DNA of 64,000 nt. It comes from JABDMH01 sp965223105 (lineage in GTDB: Bacteria > Bacteroidota > Bacteroidia > Chitinophagales > Saprospiraceae). Positions 29,159-39,900 of this stretch are shown here, piece after piece. Both the position numbers and the translations under genes were made by a program. The first letter of the stretch is position 1, and each line of letters starts with the position of its first letter. Below the pieces are notes generated by a model, which searched no databases, had not been told where the DNA came from, and saw only the letters and a list, made by a program, of their open reading frames with translations. The DNA is taken from contig OZ244987.1 of the NCBI GenBank assembly GCA_965223105.1, positions 4,278,001 through 4,342,000 on the forward strand, read 5' to 3'.

Positions 29159-30166
29159 ATGAAGTTAGCCTATTTCATTGGAATTGACGTATCCAAGTCC
29201 AGCTTCCACTACTGCATTTTAGATGGGAATGCTGAGGTGATTTCGGGAGAGTACATTAACGAGATTGCTGGAGTTGTGGAATTCATTCGATTTGTTCACA
29301 ATCATGTTGACGGAAACTGGGATCAAGTTGTTTTCTGCATGGAACATACTGGTATTTACTGTACCATATTGCTGAGTGAGCTACATGCAGCTGGGGCAAA
29401 AGTTAGTATTGAGTCAGCGTATCAGATCCAACGATCGCTGGGATTGCAAAGAGGCAAGTCTGATCAAGTAGATGCTAGACGAATTGCTGAATATGCCTAC
29501 AGATACACAGATAAGTTAAATTACTGGAAGCCAAAGAGAAAGATCATTGAGCAACTGACTCATTTGACAACTATGAGAGAGCGACTGGTCAAGGTACGAA
29601 CTCAACTAACTGTACCGGTACAAGAAGCTAAGGAGTTTTTGGACGATTCAGAATTAGAACTTCTTACACAACCAACAGAAAAGGTCTTGAAGTCAATCGA
29701 AGAAACTATCAATGAGGTAGAACAAAAAATTAAGCAAATCCTTAGTTCAGATACCCAACTGAAAAGCATCTTGAAAAGAATAACCAGTATTCCAGGCATA
29801 GGGATAGTGACAGCAACTGAACTGATCATAAGGAGTAATGAGTTCAGGAATTTTCAAAATGCAAAACAGTTGGCATGTCACGTGGGAGTTGTACCATTTG
29901 AACACACTTCTGGGACCAGTATAAGAGGTCGATCAAGGGTACATCACAAGGCTCATAAAAAGCTAAAAACCCTGTTACACCTTGGGGCCATGGCTGCCAT
30001 TGGTCGGCAAGGTGAATTCCGAAAGTTCTATGATCGAAAACTTGCCGAAGGTAAAAACAAAATGTCTGTATTAAATGCTGTGAGGAACAAACTCATTCAT
30101 CGAGTATTTGCTGTTGTTAAGAATGGCACTATGTATGAAGAAAATTACCAATATAAATTTGGATAA
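29159..30166 (+). CDS. IS110-family transposase (DEDD recombinase)
   Basis: 335 residues, normal family length. The N-terminal RuvC-like DEDD domain has Asp10 (FIGIDVSKSS), Glu62 (FCMEHTGIY), and Asp102 and Asp105 (GKSDQVDARRIAEYAY). A helical middle (about 130-210) leads to the C-terminal Transposase_20 domain with SIPGIGIVTA near residue 210 and the Ser motif HTSGTSIRG (probable catalytic Ser251). All key residues are present and the frame is unbroken, so the enzyme is likely active. It would act with the RNA encoded in the preceding leader. Confidence 0.95.
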   Translation: MKLAYFIGIDVSKSSFHYCILDGNAEVISGEYINEIAGVVEFIRFVHNHVDGNWDQVVFCMEHTGIYCTILLSELHAAGAKVSIESAYQIQRSLGLQRGKSDQVDARRIAEYAYRYTDKLNYWKPKRKIIEQLTHLTTMRERLVKVRTQLTVPVQEAKEFLDDSELELLTQPTEKVLKSIEETINEVEQKIKQILSSDTQLKSILKRITSIPGIGIVTATELIIRSNEFRNFQNAKQLACHVGVVPFEHTSGTSIRGRSRVHHKAHKKLKTLLHLGAMAAIGRQGEFRKFYDRKLAEGKNKMSVLNAVRNKLIHRVFAVVKNGTMYEENYQYKFG

Positions 30167-30177
30167 ACCATAGAAAA

Positions 30178-30840
30178 CACTTAGTCTTTGGTCTTTAGTC
30201 TTTGGTTTGGTCCCGCGATAGAGGACGCTCTGCGGACACACTTACAATCCATTGAGATATATTCCCTTATAACTAATCAGGGATAACCCCTTATGTCGCT
30301 ATCCATCGCCGCAAACCAGAACTCCGTAGCCATCATACAAAGTCCTCATCCAAAAGCAGCAACCCCCTGCCCCAAGCACAGCCTCACTCATCACTTATTA
30401 CTGATAACTCATAACTCTTAAAATCACTCATTGGTCGGGTGGCACTTAGTCTTGGTCTTTAGTCTTTGGTTTGTCTCCCCTCATGAAATGCGCTGGCTCC
30501 TCTATAAAAGACGCTTATGACACACTAATAACCAACAAGGAATCCCAGCCCTCAACTACAAAGTCCACTCATCACTCATAACTCATAACTTATCATTCAT
30601 AACTCATAACTCATAAATGACCAGCCGGTAAAAGAAACCGGCTCTGCCTGATGTTATGGTGTTGTGGTGTTATGGTGTTATGGTGTTGTGGTATTGTGGT
30701 ATTGTGGTAGGGCCAGCCCGCGCTCCCCTGAGTTGATCCGCTGCGCAGACTCCCGCGAAGTCCGCCCGCAAATGGACAAAAGGCGAGACTGCAAGCACGG
30801 ACCACATCACTCATAAATTATAACTCATAAATCATCACTC
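30178..30840 (+). repeat. Repeat families C and B downstream of IS110
   Basis: Family C segments (CTTAGTCTTTGGTCTTTAG) at about 30180 and 30445, runs of ACTCATAACTCATAACTTAT near 30400 and 30560-30620, and one family B copy (minisatellite from about 30650, GACTCCCGCGAAGTCC near 30748). No gene is seen between the transposase and giant gene 1 (30189-31319). Confidence 0.8.
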
Positions 30841-31162
30841 CCATTCCCGGCAGACTCCTTACGGTCTGTGCGACCACTTGGAATCACAAATATAGCATGT
30901 TAATCAATACATTTCACGTTCTAGTTGCATTAATTTAACATTACTCATTTGGTTATTCGCAGCCTTCCTTGTATCTTCGTCACCAAGGTTAGAGAAGGAA
31001 TATTAAGGAAACTACTTGTTACAAAGTGGTTTCATACCATGAGAGTAAATGATATCCGACTTGTTACGAAATGACGAGATGACCTATTAAAATACAAACA
31101 AAACCATAGTTCACCTCAAAACGTCCTGTTTATTGGGCCCCAGGCCTACGAAAAACACAAAG

Positions 31163-31179
31163 CTAAGTCACTGACTTAG
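31163..31179. promoter_or_regulatory. Perfect palindrome upstream of giant gene 1
   Basis: CTAAGTC (31163-31169) and GACTTAG (31173-31179) are perfect inverted arms around ACT, about 140 bases before the chosen start. The size and symmetry fit a dimeric regulator site. No matching palindrome was seen before giant gene 2. Confidence 0.35.
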
Positions 31180-31319
31180 GAAAACCCTAACACTCAAACT
31201 ATTGAAACGAAATCCGTACCTCCTTTTCCTTAGATCTATTTACAATAATCTAGAAACTGGCAAGCTAAGATTGTAGCCTGGGTATGGTTATTTGGGTTAA
31301 TCCACCGAAACATCAAGCA

Positions 31320-33902
31320 ATGAATAAGATTAATAGCTCTATTGCATTTTTGAATCATTCAAGGAACAAATTATGGTATTTAGCATCTCTGTGCTTGCTT
31401 GTTGGCACGCAAGTATTTGCTCAAGGGCCTACCAAATTGCAGCAGGCAGCGAATGGTGGCCTTCCTGGTATAGATGATCCGGTAGACTGGGTTACCGGTA
31501 ACCTTGTAGCGAGTAAGGCCCATTATACTGAATGTATGACCATTCCTTATCAACTTGAAGTAACAGGTCTTGCAAGTGGTGTAAACTATTGTCTAACAAT
31601 AGGGTGGGACACCAAGAAAAGTGGTAAGCATGCGATTGATTACCTCACCACCTTTGATCGTGATGATAATCACGATTTGTTCGGCCATGCAGCGGAAATT
31701 GTGGACCCAACAGATGAAACTGATCTGGAATTTGAGTCGCCCAGTATTCAGCAGGTACCGATTCCAGCCCCTTCTTCAACTGGATCACCTGTCCCAGGTC
31801 AACCGACTAATGCCTTTAATGCTTTGCCCCCAGAAGATAGGTTAATGACGATATACAATGGTACAATTACTGATATACAATATGGCATCCAGGGAGATTT
31901 GAGTGAGACAACCACTTCTTCTTTCCTTGAAATCTGTTTCCAAGTGGACGATCCCAACATTCCTTCCATGGGTGATGGAGTCATAGTCCTAGCGTGGGGT
32001 GGGCATATAGGAGACCAAGGTGTTTGGGGAACAGGTAATTCGGCAGTGGCAATTACTGGTAGTCCTTATCACATGTTTGTTGCCGATTGCAATGGCTGTA
32101 GTAGTGTGACATGCCCCGCTCCTAACGGAACCTTAAGTGGTTGCGGTCAAAAGGATGTGCAGTTGGCAGCTACTGCAGTGGAGGAGCCGCCAGAATGTGA
32201 GGTCACTGGTCCTCTCACTACATGTGAAGGGGATGCTGTGGTCTATACTGCTACAACTGATGATCCAGCGAATACTTTTTCTTGGGAAATTATTAATAAC
32301 GGTACTAGTGCAGCTATTACCTCTTCTCCCACAGCACAGATGGTTAATGTGAATGTCGGAACTGGTCCTGGTACTTTTGAAATTCAGGTAACAATTACAA
32401 AGGTGATTGATGGTGGGACTCTTAGCAGTATATGCAGTCAAGTGGTGAGTGTAAGCGATAGTCCTGATGCTGGAGATAATGGGTCTGTTATGGTATGCAA
32501 TGATGAGAATGAGGGTAATACTATTGTGAATTTAATTGATGCATTAGAAGGTAATCCAGATGCAGGAGGCATGTGGGCTGAAATTACTATGCCAGCATCA
32601 GGTGCAGATATTAGTGACCCAACGAGCGTCGATTTTGATGGGATAGCTCCAGGTGTTTATGAATTTGAATATACAGTTATGGGCACCGATCCCTGTCCAA
32701 ATGATATGGCAGTTGTAACAGTGACTGTAGAGCAGTGTTGTATCTTCGAAGTCACCTGTCCCAATAACCTGGATCTAGGCGATTTTAATTGTACGAATAT
32801 CAATACAATCCCAGCTTGCCCAACGACTGCCGCTGACGCTGCCGCCGCTCCATACAACATCACTATCGGATCTAATCCCTGTGGAACAATTGAGGTATCG
32901 TGCTCTGATGATGGAACTCCTGAAATATGCAGTACAGCAGATTACACCATTTTGCGAACCATAACGATCTTTGATGACCTTGACGGCGACATGGAACTGG
33001 ATCAGATTGCAAATGGTGATGCATTTGATGAGGAGTTTGAGATTTGCGTGTTTACAATTGGAATTGAGGTTGATGATGAACCTCCGACTCTTGAAGGAAT
33101 TCCCGTTAATACTACTGCAGAGTGTGATAATGTACCAGTAATCCCTACTGTTACTGCTATGGACAATTGCTCAACACCTACCATTTCGTTTAACGAAGAT
33201 AGGATCGATGGAGCTTGTCCAGAGACATATACATTGGTCCGAACCTGGACTGCTACTGATGCTTGTGGTAATACGAGTACTGCAACCCAGACGATCAACG
33301 TGATAGACATCACCCCACCGGTGATCAGTGGTGTCGGTCCAGATGGTACCATTGAGTGTCCGGATGAACCACAATTCAGTTCACCATCGGCAACCGATGC
33401 ATGTGATGATGATCCTAGCTTGACGTTTGAAGATGAGCGTACTGATGGAGATTGTCCACAGGAATACAGTGTGACTCGAACCTGGACTGCTACTGATGCT
33501 TGTGGTAATACGAGTACTGCAACCCAGACGATCAACGTGATAGACATCACCCCACCGGTGATCAGTGGTGTCGGTCCAGATGGTACCATTGAGTGTCCGG
33601 ATGAACCACAATTCAGTTCACCATCGGCAACCGATGCATGTGATGATGATCCTAGCTTGACGTTTGAAGATGAGCGTACTGATGGAGATTGTCCACAGGA
33701 ATACAGTGTGACTCGAACCTGGACTGCTACTGATGCTTGTGGTAATACGAGTACTGCAACCCAGACGATCAACGTGATAGACATCACCCCACCGGTGATC
33801 AGTGGTGTCGGTCCAGATGGTACCATTGAGTGTCCGGATGAACCACAATTCAGTTCACCATCGGCAACCGATGCATGTGATGATGATGGTGTCCTAGCTT
33901 GA
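31320..33902 (+). CDS. Giant T9SS surface protein 1, 5' part (N-terminal domain and first repeats)
   Basis: 860 codons from Met at 31320 (MNKINSSIAFLNHSRNKLW), chosen because a signal peptide ending GTQVFAQ follows; the frame opens at 31284. Residues about 35-260 form a domain shared with giant protein 2 (SGKHAIDYLTTFDRD, LFGHAAEIVDP, LAWGGHIGD, GSPYHMFV). PKD/Ig-like segments follow (CEVTGPLTTCEGDAVVYTA), then HYR-like repeats (TRTWTATDACGNTSTATQTI, TPPVISGVGPDGTIECPDEP) that become exact 79-residue copies from about 33239. The frame ends at 33902 because five extra bases near 33888 shift it. The 3' part, with the sorting domain, is open again from 38367. I treat both as one gene. A role in adhesion or as a surface stalk is inference. 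Confidence 0.8.
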   Translation: MNKINSSIAFLNHSRNKLWYLASLCLLVGTQVFAQGPTKLQQAANGGLPGIDDPVDWVTGNLVASKAHYTECMTIPYQLEVTGLASGVNYCLTIGWDTKKSGKHAIDYLTTFDRDDNHDLFGHAAEIVDPTDETDLEFESPSIQQVPIPAPSSTGSPVPGQPTNAFNALPPEDRLMTIYNGTITDIQYGIQGDLSETTTSSFLEICFQVDDPNIPSMGDGVIVLAWGGHIGDQGVWGTGNSAVAITGSPYHMFVADCNGCSSVTCPAPNGTLSGCGQKDVQLAATAVEEPPECEVTGPLTTCEGDAVVYTATTDDPANTFSWEIINNGTSAAITSSPTAQMVNVNVGTGPGTFEIQVTITKVIDGGTLSSICSQVVSVSDSPDAGDNGSVMVCNDENEGNTIVNLIDALEGNPDAGGMWAEITMPASGADISDPTSVDFDGIAPGVYEFEYTVMGTDPCPNDMAVVTVTVEQCCIFEVTCPNNLDLGDFNCTNINTIPACPTTAADAAAAPYNITIGSNPCGTIEVSCSDDGTPEICSTADYTILRTITIFDDLDGDMELDQIANGDAFDEEFEICVFTIGIEVDDEPPTLEGIPVNTTAECDNVPVIPTVTAMDNCSTPTISFNEDRIDGACPETYTLVRTWTATDACGNTSTATQTINVIDITPPVISGVGPDGTIECPDEPQFSSPSATDACDDDPSLTFEDERTDGDCPQEYSVTRTWTATDACGNTSTATQTINVIDITPPVISGVGPDGTIECPDEPQFSSPSATDACDDDPSLTFEDERTDGDCPQEYSVTRTWTATDACGNTSTATQTINVIDITPPVISGVGPDGTIECPDEPQFSSPSATDACDDDGVLA

Positions 33903-36900
33903 CGTTTGAAGATGAGCGTACTGATGGAGATTGTCCACAGGAATACAGTGTGACTCGAACCTGGACTGCTACTGATGCTTGTGGTAATACGAGTACTGCA
34001 ACCCAGACGATCAACGTGATAGACATCACCCCACCGGTGATCAGTGGTGTCGGTCCAGATGGTACCATTGAGTGTCCGGATGAACCACAATTCAGTTCAC
34101 CATCGGCAACCGATGCATGTGATGATGATCCTAGCTTGACGTTTGAAGATGAGCGTACTGATGGAGATTGTCCACAGGAATACAGTGTGACTCGAACCTG
34201 GACTGCTACTGATGCTTGTGGTAATGAGTACTGCAACCCAGACGATCAACGTGATAGACATCACCCCACCGGTGATCAGTCACGGTCCAGATGGTACCAT
34301 TGAGTGTCCGGATGAACCACAATTCAGTTATTCGCAGCCTTCCTCGGCATCTTCGATGCACCAAGGTTGAGAGAAGGATATTAGCTTGAACGTACGGTGA
34401 TCAGTGCTTGTTACAAGATGAGTGGTTTCATACCATGAGACTGATGGAGATTGTCCACAGGAATACAGTGTGACTCGAACCTGGACTGCTACTGATGCTT
34501 GTGGTAATACGAGTACTGCAACCCAGACGATCAACGTGATAGACATCACCCCACCGGTGATCAGTGGTGTCGGTCCAGATGGTACCATTGAGTGTCCGGA
34601 TGAACCACAATTCAGTTCACCATCGGCAACCGATGCATGTGATGATGATCCTAGCTTGACGTTTGAAGATGAGCGTACTGATGGAGATTGTCCACAGGAA
34701 TACAGTGTGACTCGAACCTGGACTGCTACTGATGCTTGTGGTAATACGAGTACTGCAACCTCAGACGATCAACGTGATAGACATCTACCCCACCGGTAAT
34801 CTAGTGGTGTCGGTCCAGATGGTACCATTGAGTGTCCTGGGATGAACCACAATTTGGGTTAATCCACCGAACCATGCAAGTGATGATGATCCTAAGACGT
34901 TTGAAGATGAGCTCTACTGCATGGATTGAATCATTCAAGGAACAAATTATGGTACTCGAACCTGGACATCTACTGATGCTTGCTGGTAATACGAGCACTG
35001 CAAGTATTTGACGATCAAGTGCCTACCAAATCACCAGCACCGGTGATCGAATGGTGGCCTTCCTGGTCCAGATGATCCGGTACCATTGGGTGTACCGGAT
35101 GAACCACAATTCAGTTCACCATCGGCAACCGATGCATGTGATGATGATCCTAGCTTGACGTTTGAAGATGAGCGTACTGATGGAGATTGTCCACAGGAAT
35201 ACAGTGTGACTGACTGCTACTGATGCTTGTGGTGGGACTGCAACCCAGACGATCAACGTGATAGACATGCAGTTGATGGTACCATTGAGTGTCCGGATGA
35301 ACCACAATTCAGTTCACCTCGGCAACCGATGCATGTGATGATGATCCTAGCTTGACGTTTGAAGATGAGCGTACTGATGGAGATTGTCCACAGGAATACA
35401 GTGGAACCTGGACTCGAACCTGGACTGCTATTGCTTGTGGTAATACGAGTACTGCAACCCAGACGATCAACGTGATGATCACCCCACCGGTGATCAGTGG
35501 TGTCGGTCCAGATGGTACCATTGAGTGTCCGGATGAACCACAATTCAGTTCACCATCGGCAACCGATGCATGTGATGATGATCCTAGCTTGACGTTTGAA
35601 GATGAGCGTACTGATGGAGATTGTCCACAGGAATACAGTGTGACTCGAACCTGGACTGCTACTGATGCTTGTGGTAATACGAGTACTGCAACCCAGACGA
35701 TCAACGTGATAGACATCACCCCACCGGTGATCAGTGGTGTCGGTCCAGATGGTACCATTGAGTGTCCGGATGAACCACAATTCAGTTCACCATCGGCAAC
35801 CGATGCATGTGATGATGATCCTAGCTTGACGTTTGAAGATGAGCGTATGATGGAGATTGTCCACAGGAATACAGTGGGGAACACTGTAATTCTGGGTAGT
35901 GGTACAACCCAGACTGATGTGGTAATACGAGTACTGCAACCCAGACGATCAACGTGATAGACATCACCCCACCGGTGATCAGTGGTGTCGGTCCAGATGG
36001 TACCATTGAGTGTCCGGATGAACCACAATTCAGTTCACCATCGGCAACCGATGCATGTGATGATGATCCTAGCTTGACGTTTGAAGATGAGCGTACTGAT
36101 GGAGATTGTCCACAGGAATACAGTGTGACTCGAACCTGGACTGCTACTGATGCTTGTGGTAATACGATGTACTGCAACCCAGACGATCAACGTGATAGTA
36201 CTGCACCCCACCGGTGATGAGTGGTGTCGGTCCAGATGAATACATTGAGTGTCTTGGGATGAACCACAATTCAGTAACGGTATCGGCAACCGATGCAGCT
36301 GATGATGACCTCTTGACGTTTCCCATGAGCGTACAGATGGGTGTCCATCAGTGAATACAGTCGTGACTCGGTCCTGGTACTGCTACTGATGCTTCAGGTA
36401 ATACGAATACTACAAAGGTGATTGATGGTGGGACTCTTGATAGTATATGTGAGTCAAGTGGTGTCGGTGTACCAGCGAGTAGTCCGGATGAATTCAGTTC
36501 ACCATCGGCAACCGATGCATGTGATGATGATCCTAGCTTGACGTTTGAAGATGAGCGTACTGATGGAGATTGTCCACAGGAATACAGTGTGACTCGAACC
36601 TGGACTGCTACTGATGCTTGTGGTAATACGAGTACTGCAACCCAGACGATCAACGTGATAGACATCACCCCACCGGTGATCAGTGGTGTCGGTCCAGATG
36701 GTACCATTGAGTGTCCGGATGAACCACAATTCAGTTCACCATCGGCAACCGATGCATGTGATGATGATCCTAGCTTGACGTTTGAAGATGAGCGTACTGA
36801 TGGAGATTGTCCACAGGAATACAGTGTGACAGTCGAACAGTGGACTGATGTACGAGTACTGACCCAGCAGTGTTGTAGACATCACTTCGAAGTCACCTGT

Positions 36901-39900
36901 CCCAATAACCTGGTGATCAGTGGTGTCGGTCCAGATGGTACCATTGAGTGTCCGGATGAACCACAATTCAGTTCACCATCGGCAACCGATGCATGTGATG
37001 ATGATCCTAGCTTGACGTTTGAAGATGAGCGTACTGATGGAGATTGTCCACAGGAATACAGTGTGACTCGAACCTGGACTGCTACTGATGCTTGTGGTAA
37101 TACGAGTACTGCAACCCAGACGATCAACGTGATAGACATCACCCCCCGGTGATCGTCGGTCCAATGGTACCATTGATCCGGATGACAATTCAGTTCACCA
37201 TCGGCAACCGATGCATGTGATGATAGCTTGACGGTGAAGATGAGCGTACTGATGGAGATTGTCCACAGGAATACAGTGTGACTCGAACCTGGAATTGATG
37301 CTTGTGGTAATACGAGTACTGCAACCCAGACTCTTGAAGACAATTCCCGTTAATACTACTGCAGAGTGTGATAATGTACCAGTTCACCATCGGCAACCGA
37401 TGCATGTGATGATGATCCTCCTTGACGTTTGAAGATGCGTACTGATGGACAATTGCTCCACAGGAATACCTACCTGGACTGCTACTTTCGTTTAACGAAG
37501 ATAGTGATCAGTGGTGTCGGTCCAGATGGTACCATTGAGTGTCCGGATGAACCACAATTCAGTTCACCATCGGCAACCGATGCATGTGATGATGATCCTA
37601 GCTTGACGTTTGAAGATGAGCGTACTGATGGAGATTGTCCACAGGAATACAGTGTGACTCGAACCTGGACTGCTACTGATGCTTGTGGTAATACGAGTAC
37701 TGCAACCCAGACGATCAACGTGATAGACATCACCCCACCGGTGATCAGTGGTGTCGGTCCAGATGGTACCATTGAGTGTCCGGATGAACCACAATTCAGT
37801 TCACCATCGGCAACCGATGCATGTGATGATGATCCTAGCTTGACGTTTGAAGATGAGCGTACTGATGGAGATTGTCCACAGGAATACAGTGTGACTCGAA
37901 CCTGGACTGCTACTGATGCTTGTGGTAACGATAGACATCACCCCACCGGTGTACTGCAACCCAGACGATCAACAGTGTGACTCGAACCTGGACTGCTCAC
38001 CCCACCGGTGATCAGTCACCCCACCGGTGATCAGTGGTGTCGGTCCAGATGGTACCATTGAGTGTCCGGATGAACCACAATTCAGTTCACCATCGGCAAC
38101 CGATGCATGTGATGATGATCCTAGCTTGACGTTTGAAGATGAGCGTACTGATGGAGATTGTCCACAGGAATACAGTGTGACTCGAACCTGGACTGCTACT
38201 GATGCTTGTGGTAATACGAGTACTGCAACCCAGACGATCAACGTGATAGACATCACCCCACCGGTGATCAGTGGTGTCGGTCCAGATGGTACCATTGAGT
38301 GTCCGGATGAACCACAATTCAGTTCACCATCGGCAACCGATGCATGTGATGATGATCCTAGCTTATGAGCGTACTGATGGAGATTGTCCACAGGAATACA
38401 GTGTGACTCGAACCTGGACTGCTACTGATGCTTGTGGTAATACGAGTACTGCAACCCAGACGATCAACGTGATAGACATCACCCCACCGGTGATCAGTGG
38501 TGTCGGTCCAGATGGTACCATTGAGTGTCCGGATGAACCACAATTCAGTTCACCATCGGCAACCGATGCATGTGATGATGATCCTAGCTTGACGTTTGAA
38601 GATGAGCGTACTGATGGAGATTGTCCACAGGAATACAGTGTGACTCGAACCTGGACTGCTACTGATGCTTGTGGTAATACGAGTACTGCAACCCAGACGA
38701 TCAACGTGATAGACATCACCCCACCGGTGATCAGTGGTGTCGGTCCAGATGGTACCATTGAGTGTCCGGATGAACCACAATTCAGTTCACCATCGGCAAC
38801 CGATGCATGTGATGATGATCCTAGCTTGACGTTTGAAGATGAGCGTACTGATGGAGATTGTCCACAGGAATACAGTGTGACTCGAACCTGGACTGCTACT
38901 GATGCTTGTGGTAATACGAGTACTGCAACCCAGACGATCAACGTGATAGACATCACCCCACCGGTGATCAGTGGTGTCGGTCCAGATGGTACCATTGAGT
39001 GTCCGGATGAACCACAATTCAGTTCACCATCGGCAACCGATGCATGTGATGATGATCCTAGCTTGACGTTTGAAGATGAGCGTACTGATGGAGATTGTCC
39101 ACAGGAATACAGTGTGACTCGAACCTGGACTGCTACTGATGCTTGTGGTAATACGAGTACTGCAACCCAGACGATCAACGTGATAGACATCACCCCACCG
39201 GTGATCAGTGGTGTCGGTCCAGATGGTACCATTGAGTGTCCGGATGAACCACAATTCAGTTCACCATCGGCAACCGATGCATGTGATGATGATCCTAGCT
39301 TGACGTTTGAAGATGAGCGTACTGATGGAGATTGTCCACAGGAATACAGTGTGACTCGAACCTGGACTGCTACTGATGCTTGTGGTAATACGAGTACTGC
39401 AACCCAGACGATCAACGTGATAGACATCACCCCACCGGTGATCAGTGGTGTCGGTCCAGATGGTACCATTGAGTGTCCGGATGAACCACAATTCAGTTCA
39501 CCATCGGCAACCGATGCATGTGATGATGATCCTAGCTTGACGTTTGAAGATGAGCGTACTGATGGAGATTGTCCACAGGAATACAGTGTGACTCGAACCT
39601 GGACTGCTACTGATGCTTGTGGTAATACGAGTACTGCAACCCAGACGATCAACGTGATAGACATCACCCCACCGGTGATCAGTGGTGTCGGTCCAGATGG
39701 TACCATTGAGTGTCCGGATGAACCACAATTCAGTTCACCATCGGCAACCGATGCATGTGATGATGATCCTAGCTTGACGTTTGAAGATGAGCGTACTGAT
39801 GGAGATTGTCCACAGGAATACAGTGTGACTCGAACCTGGACTGCTACTGATGCTTGTGGTAATACGAGTACTGCAACCCAGACGATCAACGTGATAGACA

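Larger units (their letters stand above)
28863..30188 (+). mobile_element. IS110-family insertion sequence, ~1.3 kb
   Basis: The transposase gene is preceded by about 290 non-coding bases. The octamer TTAGTCTT occurs at both boundaries (28863-28870 and 30181-30188). This octamer belongs to repeat family C, which resumes right after the element, so the IS appears inserted in a composite B/C repeat. IS110 elements lack long terminal inverted repeats and use short core homology at their ends, in line with what is seen. The exact ends are inferred from the resumption of the flanking repeat. Confidence 0.7.

Noticed and set aside
33002..38391. Many minus-strand frames (76-362 codons) repeating the same peptide
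   Set aside because: They are translations of the same 237-bp unit in the wrong strand, spaced exactly by the unit length.
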